64,000 bases of DNA from Mesostigma viride (Eukaryota; Streptophyta; Mesostigmatophyceae; Mesostigmatales; Mesostigmataceae), in assembly GCA_009746045.1 (NCBI GenBank), contig RPFO01000253.1, positions 4,027,832-4,091,831 on the forward strand. The letters are read 5' to 3'. Shown here one piece after another: positions 46,019 through 57,500 of this stretch (position 1 is its first letter; each line of letters starts with the position of its first letter). The notes below the pieces were generated by a model. It was given only the letters and a program-made list of their open reading frames with translations, did no database searches and was not told the DNA's origin. Made by a program: the position numbers and the translations under genes.

Positions 46019-46368
46019 TAAATAGGGCTCCGAATGCCCTAGAACTTTGTAGCAGGTCAGAACAACTCGTATTCGTCGCCCTTGCAAAGTTACAGCATAA
46101 TCTGATATCAATTATTGCTTCTATGCAAGTGCAAGTGGTTTAGGTGGCCAGTTTTGGCCTTGGATTTGGAGTTAACTTAAGCAGGGAATACCACGTAAAC
46201 TTAACATTTTGACTCAACTACTCCACCACTAGCCAGACACATCCCGGGGAGTTGTGGGATCCAATCCTTAGTATAGGTCAATCCAACCATAAACTTGCCA
46301 TGGGCCATAATTTATGTAAAAAAAAGGCCATTTCAAGGTGTTGTGGTCCTACATAATATATATATTCC

Positions 46369-47361
46369 TAGGCTTGGCTTCACTCCGTTTCCCTTGAGGG
46401 GAGCGTGGGGTCCGCATTCCTGCGCGCCCTCCCCATGAGCCCTTTGTTCACGCTGGTTCCGGCCCTTTACGCCATCGCTCTCCGCCACCAGCTCTTTGCC
46501 CCGCAACCTCTCATCACGGCGGGTGCGTCCTGCGGCAGCTGCGGGCTTGCTCTGGATACTACTGGGACGCACTACATCGCGTGCATGGGTGGCCAGCAGA
46601 ACCAGAACTGGTTCCTCTATCTCCATACCGCTCTCCTCCGGGTGGTGTGTGCCATGGTTCGGTCGGTCTTTCCCTGCACTCCACCATCAAGTGCGAGGAC
46701 GCGGATGGGGCCGCCCTCTACTCACCCAACCACCGCCCCGACATTACCGTGCTTGACTACGACGGGCAGGGTTGCCACCTGCTCATCGATGTCTCCGTGG
46801 CTCGGCCGCTTTCCGGTCGCCACATCCTCCGGGCGGCTGTGGATGCCGGCGCTGCTGCCACTGTGGCTGAGCGCGACAAGTTTGCCTCCTACGGCAATGT
46901 GGGGCCCCACCGGGTCATCCCCTTTGTCCTTGAGGAGTTCGGGGCCATGGGCCCCAAGACAGCGGAGTTTTTCCACGAGTGCTGCCAGCGCCGTGAAGAC
47001 CGCCTCGACCTCGAGGGTCAGACCGCCCCGTGGTCGGCCCGCACGTGGTCCTCGTATTGGCGGCAGCGCCTGTCACTCGCCCTCACTCGCACCGTGGCTG
47101 ATGTGTTATTCCGCCGCACCCGGGCCGACTTTGTCGCGACCCATGCGGTCTAGATCCCTTCCAGGCCTGCATGGTGGGCCGGCAGCGCTGTTGCTGCGTG
47201 TAGTTTTGTGATGTCTAGTTAGTTGTACCTTGTGCCGCTGGCGTGATCCTTGGATGTCTGTGTCAGATTACTATTAATTTCTTCAGGGTTATTCTCCCAG
47301 TTATCGGGTTTTTCCTTATGTTGCATGCCTATCTCACCTCCGTAATCTATCATTCTCAATG
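46369..47361 (+). mobile_element. Family B LINE fragment with restriction-like endonuclease (B5)
   Basis: Encodes CGSCGLALDTTGTHYIAC (zinc knuckle), RPDITVLDYDGQG and LLIDVSV (nuclease core), GPHRVIPFVLEEFGAMGP, and ends RADFVATHAV with TAG at about 47,151. One extra base near 46,676 shifts frame ahead of the nuclease, so it is inactive. The 3' untranslated region runs to CTCAATG at 47,361. Flanked by AATATATATATTCC (14 bp). It serves as the intact reference for the sites where T1 and T2 inserted in its relatives. Confidence 0.87.
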
Positions 47362-47529
47362 AATATATATATTCCATGCGGCAGCCACTAAGTAAGGTGT
47401 GGACATGGGGTGGAAGATGATGATTGTGGCTAGGCAATAGCTAGGGCATGACATCTCAGCAGAGAGCAACTCTCTGCGTGGGCAAAGCATGACTAAATAA
47501 TGCTAATGCATCATCTGGTGTGGAGCCCA

Positions 47530-47925
47530 TCATCGATTATTGATTAAATTATATTATAACATGACTCATTTGGGAGATCCTACACATGTGTAGCACATCA
47601 TATTCCCTTGCTGGATGCCATGGAGGGGGGGCAAAGCCGCGAAACCGAACTAATCTAACTCTAAGCTAATCTAATATATGGAAAACCCTAACTATTCTAC
47701 GCAGCAAAGCGTCCCTTCCTCTTGGGGGGGGGGGGGGGCTTGCCCACAGGGGCTGGCGTATGAGCCTGGACAATCGTCTTCCACTACTTCTTGTTCTGCA
47801 TAGCAGTCCAACCAAGCAAGAGAGAGGGAGTCAATGCGATGTTCAAACGGGGCTGGGACCAGTGACCACTATAGGTCGGCCAGCAACTGCTGTGGGTAGG
47901 TCATGACATGTTTGCCTACCATCAT
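47530..47925 (-). mobile_element. Retroelement 3' region, family C (copy C2)
   Basis: Inverse of C1: an AT-rich tail at 47,540-47,560, a degenerate stem-loop near 47,564-47,575, then CATATTCCCTTGCTGGATG, the GCCGCGAAACCGAAC block, a poly-G run at 47,724-47,738, and TTCTGCATAGCAGTCC. Noncoding. Confidence 0.7.
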
Positions 47926-48074
47926 CATAGACATACATGTACATGGCTAAATAATGCAATGCCATCAGCATGTGTGGAGCCCATCCCGATAGGCATACAT
48001 GCATACATCATGGCCACGTACGTTCAACGTGGCCATACTTAAATATGAGTAGGGCTTAGCCAATGGCTACCTTA

Positions 48075-50138
48075 CTATGGTACACTACTGCTATGGCTCA
48101 CCGCAGCAGCAGCTCGACCAGTGGTATTCCTCCCAGTCCCGGCTGCTCGGCGCCCCCCCGCCGCCTCCGCCGCTTGGCCCTCTGGCGGCCGCACGCCTGG
48201 CAGTAGCACCTGCGGACGTCCCTGCGCCGCCCACGCCGCCCGCCGCTGAGCAGGACTACACGTACCCAGCCCTGCATGACGGAACCCCTGGCCGACCCCA
48301 ACGAGCTCCCGCCGTTCACCGAGCTCGAGCTGAGCACCGCCGCCAAGCAACTCCGCTTCTATGCCGCCGCTGGACCTGACCAGCTCCCAGCCCCGGTGAT
48401 TAAGCTGACGGCGCTCACGGGGTTCCTGCTTGACGTCTGCAACCGGATCCTGCTTGCCGACGCGCCGCCGATTCCTGAGTGGCAGGCTGGCAGCACAGCT
48501 ACCGTATTATATGCTGTACAAAAACAAAGGTTCCCCTGACGACCCCGCCAACTACAGAGGAGTGTGCATCCAGAGCGCCGCACTTAAGTTGTTCATGCGC
48601 ATGATCCTCAACCGCCTTCGTTCTGCTCTCGACTGTCAACTTGGGGAAAGTCAAATGGGCTTCCGTCCTGGGCGCAACACCGTCATGGCCATCTTCGTCG
48701 CGCGTCGCCTCTTCGAGGAAATCGCTCTCCTGCAACCTGGTGAGTTTCCCGCAATCTTGATCTTCGTCGACTTCATCAAGGCTTTTGATTCTGTCCTCTG
48801 GGACGCTCTATGGGCTGTACTTGCTCGCGCTCGCGTCCCCACTCCCCTGATTACCGTCATCCGCACGCTGTATGAGGGGTCGACCACTTCGGTGCGCACT
48901 CAACACGGCATTACCCCACCATGCCCACTGCAGACCGGCGTCTGGCAGGGTTGCGTCCTGTCGCCGTACCTGTTTATTATTGTAGTGGATTATGTTATGC
49001 GCCAGGCACGTGCTCGCTTAATTTGCTAGCATTGCAGGCCGTGCCTCTGGCCTAGCGATCACGAACGAGCTTGGGGAATTAAGGGGGGCCGACTAACAAG
49101 CAGAATTTACTAGCTGACCTCATTTATGCCGACGACATCACGCTCATCGAGAAGCCGGAGTCTGCCCAACTTTGGCTGGACTGCCTGGCGCTCGAGGCTC
49201 GGGCGGTTGGTCTAGAAATCAGCCCCAAAACGGAGGCCCTGGCCCTCGGCATGGCAGGGCCCCCACCCACACTCCGCCTCTTAGACGATGCGGAGGTCAA
49301 CTACCCTCCTTCAGGCCGCTTCAAGCTGCTCGGCAGTTGGCTTCCCGACTGCGAGGACGACATGACGACACGGATCGGCATGGCGTGGGCGCACCTCCAT
49401 GACCACCGCCGCTGGTGGAGCAACCCCGCCCTACCCCGGATCGTCAAGCGTGACCTCTTCAAGGTCGTCATTCTGACGATCCTGATCGACCTACGGCGCC
49501 GAGACGTGGGCACTGACGCAGGAGCTGGAGCAACGACTCGACGGCGCCGTCACCAAGATGCTGCGCCAGGCCCTTAACATCCCCTTTGGTTTGCACATTA
49601 GTAATGAGGATTTGTACGCTGATTTGCCCTATGTTTCCCACATTATTAGGCACAGGCGCCTGGGCCTAGCCGGGCACCTGGCCCGCACAGATCAGGTAGA
49701 TACATCAGATAGACTAGCTGGCACCAAGCCCGCCCAGCCTGGGCGATATGTCCTCACCTGGCGTGCCCCCGGCCGCGCGCGGCAGGGCCGCCACCCATGG
49801 ACTTTTCGTGATAGACTCGGCATGGACATGTGCTACACTAGACGTGACGGGCTCACCCCCGGGCAGCCTCCTGGTTTGTCTGTAATATGGAGGCAGATGG
49901 TGCGCAAGGATAGATGGCAAGTAGTGATGAAGGAGACCACCCCCAAGCCTGTGGGGGCTCCGCGTGTGACCAAGTATGGCATTCATAGCGATTCGGGCCG
50001 CGGTGCCCACACCCCTGTAACTAGGACCTAGATAGCTTATACCATCCATTCCATCCCATGTTCCCCTCCCACTGAGGACTTATGCTCACGTGACGCAGTC
50101 ACGTGTCTATTAATTAATTAATTAATTAATTAATTACT
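48075..50138 (+). mobile_element. LINE family A copy A3, reverse transcriptase and C-terminus
   Basis: The most complete reverse transcriptase here. In order: linker; KNKGSPDDPANYRGVC; ESQMGFRPGRNT; IFVDFIKAFDSVLWD (motif A, catalytic Asp); TGVWQGCVLSPYLFIIVVDYV (motif B); LIYADDITLIE (YADD); LSWL-type thumb; LGLAGHLARTDQVDTSD; RDRLGMDMCYTRRDGL; ending GRGAHTPVTRT and TAG near 50,031. Frame changes near 48,530, 49,030, 49,080 and 49,500 inactivate it. The 3' end carries a hairpin CACGTGAC-GCA-GTCACGTG (50,087-50,105) and a (TTAA)n tail to 50,138. It is 5'-truncated: no endonuclease. Confidence 0.9.
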
Positions 50139-50139
50139 G

Positions 50140-53100
50140 CTATACATATTACGGACCAGCCTATTAAGATGCGTCTGCTTCAGGATGGCTCCTTTGCAGC
50201 ATTCTTCAATGGTGTTCAGATTACTGGTGTTCAGATTAACACCCCCGGAGCAGAGTCTCGTCAGGTGTCTACCAAGAAGGGTGCTGCCTCTGGTGGTGCC
50301 AGTAGGTAGACAACCTTCCTCGTCGGCTTGTGGCTAACAGGCTTCGGGGACAGCCTCTAAACAGTCCCGTTCCACTATACCATGCCTCGACCTATAGCCG
50401 TCAGCCTAGTGATAGCCATGGTGGTGCCGGTATTTCGGGCTACAACCTCATCTGTCAACTGTCAGATTCGTAAAACCCAACGCGTGCTAGATTACCTACT
50501 ATACGCCTCGGCGTTGTGCAATCAGCCCCACCCCCAAATACCCCGAGCGGCAGGCTCGCATCCTACGCTTGCAGGACAAAATCAATGCGATGAAAAGCAC
50601 TATTCCCTCCCTTTCCACCCCCTCCGTTCCATCCCCACCCCCACCTCCCGCTGCATCCACCCCCATCATCCATCGCCGTTCTCCCCTGTTGGGCCAGCAG
50701 GCATCCTTGGCCCTTGCCACCCGCCTTCAATGCACGCACATTGCATGCTAGCAGATGGCGGCCATAGCTACAGGTAGAAGAGCTCGTTGCCTTCTGAATA
50801 GCCCATCGTGTGTCTATTCTAGGCGCGTGCCGAAGAGCATCGCCGCTCGGTGCCACTTAGCATGGTGAGCACTGATCGGCTGGCGGTTTTACTTCGCTGG
50901 CAGCGGTACGCCAGGCCAAGGTGGTGTTGGTCTTTTGTGTTCGCCGCTGGCAGTTGCTAGCCTCAGCACGCTGAAGTTTCTGACCCCACGCCTTATGGTA
51001 TAGTAGCACATTTCACCTCCGTCGAGGGGCGGTCTAAACACCACCTCACGGTGGGGCCGGGTGGGCTAGTACGCACCCCATAGTGGTCTATACCTGAGTT
51101 GGAACGCCAGAAGTTCTTCGAGGACTTGCATACTAAGCCTTGAGGGGGGCACCCCGGCCCGCCACTTTTTGGTTATGCTGCTCGACGCCAATGCCACGCT
51201 CCCCGTGGGCACTGCTGGCAGTCGCTTTGCCGGCCTGCTGACACGGCTGCTAACGACAACACTCCCCTGTTTTCTGCCTTTTTGCAGGATATAGCGGGAT
51301 GGTTGCTGTCAACTGCCACTTCCAACGTCCCTCACAGGACTTGGTCACTTTTCGTGGCCCTATAAAGGCCGTCAGGCCTGTCTGGACTAAATGGTGGTAC
51401 GGCAGCCCAGGTGCACCTCGGTTCTAGCTGGACACCCGAGCTATAGTGTTTGACACGCCCACGGTGTGCTGAGTGCTCTGACCACCGGTTGGTGCGCGCG
51501 ACCATTCGGCTCCGGTTCCACGTCCCCGAGCGCCGCGCCCCACTGGCCGGCCCGCCCCGGCTGACTGGTCGATCTGCCCTACGCCCGGTCCGGGGAGATC
51601 CTGAGGACTGGACGGACGCCGAGCACGCGCGGAACCGGTGCCGACTGGAGTACCTCAGTGTCGGCCCTGGACGCCCGGGCGGACGTCGACGAGCTGGACA
51701 AGGGTGCTCCCAACGCCGCCATTTTTGTGTTTGCGGGCTTTGCGGCCCGTGCCCCGTTGCTGGCGGCCCCGCACCTGCCGCGGTCATGCCCCGCCGCCGC
51801 CCCGGCCCGCTCTACGGCGCCAGGACCCCGAGGTCTTGGCCGCCCGGCACCGCCTCAAGCGTAACCGGAACCCCGCGCTGCAGAAACTGGTGCTCAAGCT
51901 AGGCCGCCCTCGTGGAGGCCTACGAGCACGCTCAGGACGCAGAGGCAGCCCAGTGCATCGCAGATGCCAAGGCCTGCCAAGCTCGCAACCAGGGCAAGGA
52001 CATGTGGTGCCACCTTGACCGGCTCGGCGGCCGGCGGCATGCAGCGCACCCCGGTGGAGCACACGGGGGACGGCACGGCACTGGTATAAGCCTTGACCGC
52101 TGGTTGGCCCACAATGTTTCCTTGACAGGTGGGGCTCGCACCCCCCCCCCGCCGCTTCACCCCGAGACGGCCGCCCGTCTCGGGGTCGCCGGACCGGCCC
52201 GCCGCCGCCGGCACTACATTTCGCCGCCTAGGACACCTTTTTTAGCGGGGAATGTGGTTCGGTCAAGTAGGGGAAAACGGTGGCAGCTCTCCGAGCGTCA
52301 GATACTTGAAATTTGTTACGTTCGTATCGAGAGTAGATTTCTGACAATTTTCCTCATTCGGACAGAACCGCAGTGAATTTCAGCATCCGTCCAGTACCAA
52401 AGCATGGAGCTAGCAGGAATTCCGTCAGACATCTCGGAAGTATCAATTTTTAGTATCGACCGGACTTGCGGTAGTGTTCAGTACGAATTTGGCCTCCGTC
52501 AGGTCAGCAAGCGGCGTGGGAATAAACTGAACTGAACTAAACGGTGGACTGTACTAAGAAATTCGTACTCAATTTTCGTCATCCAAATCGGAGGGAAATA
52601 TTCGACCAAGGACTAGAGATTTCATCGAATTTTCAGAACTGGCCAATTGATGCCATTGAAATGGCGCAATTCTAGATAACAAGTGTTGCTTTACTGGTAT
52701 CCGACGGTGCCGAACTTCGAAATTGAATTTGTAACCCCCGCCGTATTGACGGAACCACATTCTCGCATAAATTGGGTTTCCGCGGTGGCGAAATGTAGTG
52801 GGCACCCCCCTCCGGCCTCGGCCGCGGACTACCAAGTCCCCGCCTTGCAGGAGGGCTGCCTTGCCACCAACGACGTCGTCCACCCCTTCACCTTGAAGGA
52901 ATTGGACGGCGCCCTTGCTCGCCTGCGGTACGACGCGGCGGTCGGTGCCGACCACCTTTCGGCTGAGCTGCTGAACACCCCAGACCCGGCGGTGAGGGAT
53001 CTTCTGCTGGCGTTCTGCAACCGTGTCGACGTCCTGCTCTCTGACGAGCCTCCACCTGCTGAGTGGCATGCAGACGGCCATCCGCGTCATGCTGTACAAG

Positions 53101-53880
53101 AAGGGCTCTGCTGCTGACCCTGGTAACTACCAGGGTGTCTGCCTCCAGAGCGCCGCGCTGAAGGTCTTCATGCGCATGATGCTGCACAGTGCACAGCTAG
53201 GCTCCGGACGCGCCGCGCTGGACCCACACCTGGGTGAGTCTCAGATGGGTTTCCGTCGTGCTCGTTACAAGTGTCATGGCTGTGTGTGTCGCACGCCGGT
53301 TGATGGAGGAGGTGCGTCGCCTTTGCCCTGACAGTTTGCCGCTGGTCTTCATTTTTGTTGACTATATCAAGGCCTTTGACACGGTCCTCTGGGAGGCTCT
53401 TTGGGCCATCCTAGCTCTGGATCGGGTGCCACCAGCATTTATTGCTGCCATTCGCCGACTGTATGAGGGCTCACAGGCAGTAGTGCGGACTGCGGAAGGT
53501 GACCCCCCCACCATTCCCCCTTCACCACGGGGTGGCAAGGTTGTGTCCTGTCCCCATACCTGTTCATTATTGTCGTGGATCACGTCATGCACCGGGCACG
53601 TGCGCGCTTTACTGCTCTTAAGATAGCTTACATCATCCATTCCATCCCATGTTCCCCTCCCACTAGCTGAGGACTTACGCTCCCGAGACGCAGTCACGTG
53701 TCTATTCATTCATGGAGGCATGCAGATGGTATGCAATTGATAGATGGCAAGTAGTGATGAAGGAGACCACCCCAGGTCTGTGGGGGCTCCGCGCGTGATC
53801 GCGTATGGCATTCATAGCGATTCGGGCCGTGGTGCCCACAACCCTGTAACTATGATCTAAACGCATCCTCATGGTCGTGC
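50140..53880 (+). mobile_element. LINE family A copy A4, with endonuclease end and partial reverse transcriptase
   Basis: Decayed. 50,160-50,760 has an ORF1-like piece (YPERQARILRLQDKINAMKS). 51,460-51,560 encodes SDHRLVRATIRLRF, the C-terminal SDH motif of apurinic-type endonucleases. 51,850-52,020 has a linker (RNPALQKLVLKL, QARNQGKDMWCHLDRL). T4 interrupts at 52,212. 52,801-53,580 resumes with the reverse transcriptase: DPGNYQGVCLQSAALKVFMR, ESQMGFRRAR, IFVDYIKAFDTVLWE. Motif C is missing: after about 53,620 a scrambled 3' end follows, with the 3' untranslated piece placed before the WQVVMKETTP piece. Many frameshifts. Confidence 0.75.
52212..52800. mobile_element. T4: 589-bp CACTA-type miniature element
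   Basis: The termini are CACTACATTTCGCC and its exact inverse (14 bp, similarity continuing weakly). AT-richer than its host and without coding capacity. It splits LINE copy A4 between the linker and the reverse transcriptase. The flanks are CGG on the left and GGC on the right, so at most a 2-bp duplication (GG). The CACTA termini point to the EnSpm/CACTA group. Confidence 0.82.
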
Positions 53881-54535
53881 CGCCTATTCAGTAACAGCCA
53901 CTGAAATTTGCGTGAAATTAAACTGGCGAGATCTACCTGGGCACCGCCATCGCCATTGATTTCACCTTCATCCCGCGAAAATGCCTGATCTCAGTGGCCG
54001 TGGCCGGTGCATATTTGTTTGCAGCTGCCACGATTGGGATAATGCCAGAATTTCGCCTTGAATTCTTCGGGATGTAAGGAGTCTGTCTACCGAGTTTCAG
54101 CCTTAAAATCTCGTATCTACAGCGTCTGCCACGTGTCAGATTACAACGTGATACATCGCGTTCTAACCCTACAACGCGATGTATCGCGTTGTAAAAAAAA
54201 CACGGGTTAAGACGTATACTGAGCCAGGATGGGACGGAACGATAGTATCACCCCCAGGTTGCTGGCTGAACGTAGCTGCAATTTGACCTGACGTTGGTCC
54301 AGGGTAGCGCCTTAGCAGGGGGGGATCAAATTCTTGAGGCTTGCATCTGGTTTGTGGGGACGTTAAGCTCCCCCCCGCTGGGTTTGCAAAGTGGGTCGAT
54401 TGAATTCATCCCAATAAGCATAGTAAGATTGCCTTACCTGATTAGGTGTTCCAAAGTCGTATAACTCAATCATTTCAAGATGTTGACCGCTTGTCAGAAC
54501 CCTTCCTGGGGAAGACATCTTGATAAACCCACTAA
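53881..54535. other. Between LINE A4 and SET-B; no gene recognised
   Basis: About 650 bp. The sequence ACAACGCGATGTATCGCGTT appears near 54,170-54,190 as a short inverted repeat. The 3' untranslated region of SET-B presumably lies at the right edge. Nothing else is recognised. Confidence 0.45.
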
Positions 54536-57500
54536 TCAACAAGCATCTCGCTTGCCTACCACCTGCAGATGAAAATCAAGGGTCTTGACACCGGTACTCC
54601 TGTACGCCCATGCTGACGCTACCCGGCGCACGCACATGTGCTTTAGTACGTCACCCAGGGAGCTCCCACAGGGACATGAGGAGGGCCTGGGAGCATGGGC
54701 AGCCATGTGTCCACGATGCCCTATCAAGGCCGGCTCTTGACCCTCATCACTCACTCCAAGAGAGCTCATCCTACTGCCACTGGCAGCAAATGCTTCTCCC
54801 CTCCCGGGCCCTGCCACCAGCTTCCCTCCTCCCTCCCGCTCCTCCCTTACTTCCCCTCCGCCCTCCAGCCCCTCACTATCTCCCCCCTCCCCCTCCTGCC
54901 CACCATCCTCCCCATCCAGCGCTTCTGCATGCAGCTGCTCCAATATCTGTTGCCCAAGCTCCCACGCACCCTCCACGGCTGACTCCCCAAACAGCTGGCA
55001 CACGTCACGCCGTGTCGCCGCCGTTTCGGACGCCAGGGCAACACGCAGCGCCGGCCGTACCGCGGACGCGGCCACACAGAGCACGTCGAACAGCCGCGTG
55101 TCGCCCAGGGGGAGCCCTGGAAACAGCCAGTGCCGCAGAACGCCCCAGCCGTCCTCACCCCATCGGTGCAGGGATGTAGCAGGCGGCACAGTGCGCCGGG
55201 CAGTCCCTGCGCTGCCACCAGCGGCTTCGGGCGCACCCGTGACGTGAGAGGAGTCGGGCAGACTCCAGAGCTCGTCCAGAAAAGCCCGGCGGCCCATCAC
55301 GTTGGCCAGCGGGTGCTCCCTCGCGCCCCGTCGCCGCTTAGACCTGCAGCTCTTCCCTTTGGATTTGTCCTTGTCTTTAGATTTGTTCTTGTCTTTGGAT
55401 TTGTCTGTGGACTTGCGACCACCTTTCCCCAGCCTCTCACCCATGGCCTCCGTCTTCTCCCCACTCGCCCCGCCGGTTCCTCTCCTTCGTTTTCTCTCGA
55501 CGTGCGTACTCCCATGACCCGCCCGGGGCTCCTCGGCCGCTCCATCGTCATCGCCGACATCATCATCACACTCCTGGGTATCCCCACCAGCTCGACTCTT
55601 CCTCTTGCCCCTTGAGATCCTTGGGGCACCTCTTGTCCCCCCCCCCCTCCCTCCTCCTCATCCACCTCCTCCCCATCCCTCCCTTCCTCACCCTCGTCGT
55701 CCCCGCAGGCATCGTCCCACTCTCCTGCGAGCAGCTCTGGCCCCAACTCCACCTCCACACCCTCCAGGGGGTTCCCCTCCAATGCCTCCCCCGTCCGCAG
55801 CAACAGCTCGGTATTGTCGACGCCCACTAGGGAGCTGCCAGGGGCCAGTGTCCCTCGCACGTCGGCGCCCGCGGCCACGTCGCACACCGCTGTGAGAACA
55901 TAAACCGATCCCGCTGGGGCCGCGCGTGCGTGCCGATTCTGGCTCCCCTCTTGCCACCCTGCTGTCCCGTCCACACCACGCATGCCCCAGCAGGCATCAC
56001 GGCTCACATCCGCACATGTTTCGCTCCTAGGCTGCTCCCGCTCACCCAGTGCCGGACCGCTGCACTCCTTATCCGCCGCCTGACCACCCGGGGGGTCTCG
56101 GCTTGCTCGCTCCTGATGCTGCCCACCCAGCGTCTGGCCGCCCCTGTGCACTCGACCACTACAAGTTGGACTATCCGGCTCGTGCGCGTGCACCTGCCCA
56201 TCAGCTGATGATGCGTAGACACCTCCCCTGTCGCAGGTACTGCCAGCTGGCGCTCCTGCGGCCGAGGCGGATCCATCCACCAGACACCCTGGCCGGGGAT
56301 AGGACCGGAAACTGGGGAAGAAGGCACCCTGGAGGCTCGGCCGAGGCACCCAGGGGATTGGAAGCACCCCGACCCATGGGGGAGCCTCCTGTCCGAGCGC
56401 GTCTGTCCCACGCGCTCTTGCCTCTTCGTTACCACCCGTCACGGAGGACGCGGGGCGCAGGGCACCGGCATCGGATGATACGTCGCCAACTGTCGCGTCA
56501 GGCACGCTGCCACCTGTCAAGGAGGTCACTCCCCGGCCGGGGCTTCCCATGAGCCCTGGGACAGATGGCACAGAACAAGAAGACCGCTTATGGCCGGCAT
56601 CGAAAGGGGGAGCGCCTCTCTTGCCTTGTACTTGATCGCACGGCAGCAGCACGCGCCGCGCCTCGCACGCCGCGGATGCCCAGAGGAACCGCTGGAACGA
56701 GAAGCGGGCGGGCGGGGAGAAGAAGGAGGGGAAGGCACGCATGCAGGGCAGCACAAGCTGGCGATACTCGTTTGCGAGCTCCTCCCGCTGCTGGCACACG
56801 CGGGAATGAGCGGGTGACCCGGGCCCTAGCCTCGCCAGCTCGCCTTGTGACCACAGGAGCGCCGAGCCCTCGCTCTCAGGGAGTAGCGCGTCCAGGAATG
56901 GCTGCCAGGGACACATCCCGCCAGGTGGGCCGTTCGCCCCGCCCACACCTAGGTCAGTCCCATCTGCTGGGTCCACGCATTCACTGGAGCGGTTGCCTTG
57001 CGAAGCCATGCCCGATGCGGCGGCTGTAGCAGAGCCGGCGCATAGGTCGACGTGCTGGCACAGATACAATGCCAGCACGACCTCGTCCCGAACGCACCTG
57101 ATCGCGCAGCCATCGGCATCCTCTTCTTCATCTTCGCCTCTGCCTCTGCCTCCTCTTCCTACATCTCTGCCACCACCTGCTGTTGTGGCAGCTCCTGTGG
57201 CTGTTTCAGGGCCCGCACGCGACTGCAGGGACGCGTGCATGGCGGACGCCACCTGGCGGAGCTCGGGGTCCGCCGCAGTGACAGCTGGCGCCGTGAGGAT
57301 CAGGTTGCTAGGGATGGACATGAGGGGCGTGCCTGCTTGGGCGGTGGGTACGGGGACGGGAGTTGGCAGCGGAACCGTGTGCAGAAAAAAAGAGCCACAC
57401 AGCCAAGGAAGAAACAATTGATATAAAGGAAGCCCAAGGTATGGAAAATGACCCATTTTGCCTAAGTGAGCTCATGTGATGCAAGGACAGCAATATGCGA

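Larger units (their letters stand above)
40449..46345 (+). mobile_element. DNA transposon T2 (5.9 kb) with about 39-bp terminal inverted repeats
   Basis: The left end starts CACAACACCGCGAACC and the right end, read inverted, CACAACACCTTGAAAT. The two align without gaps over about 39 bp (31 matches), including TTTTTACATAAATTAT in both. It is flanked by GT on both sides, and removing it plus one GT recreates the B1 sequence CCGGTCCT. A decayed transposase-like gene fills 40.9-45.4 kb. The superfamily is not assigned; the CAC terminus and 2-bp duplication resemble the EnSpm/CACTA group in a broad sense. Confidence 0.85.
40147..46350 (-). mobile_element. Family B LINE fragment (B4), split by T2
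   Basis: 40,147-40,448 matches B1 (18,166-18,460), including AATTACTTACAGCAGAG and the C-terminal coding sequence. Only GTCCT at 46,346-46,350 remains on the far side of T2, matching the next bases of B1. Flanked by CATAATATATAT on both sides (33,711 and 46,352). A 5'-truncated copy of the B1 subfamily. Confidence 0.78.

Noticed and set aside
54610..57421. Several plus-strand frames over 100 codons
   Set aside because: Antisense to SET-B; Pro/Leu-rich shadows of a GC-rich gene.
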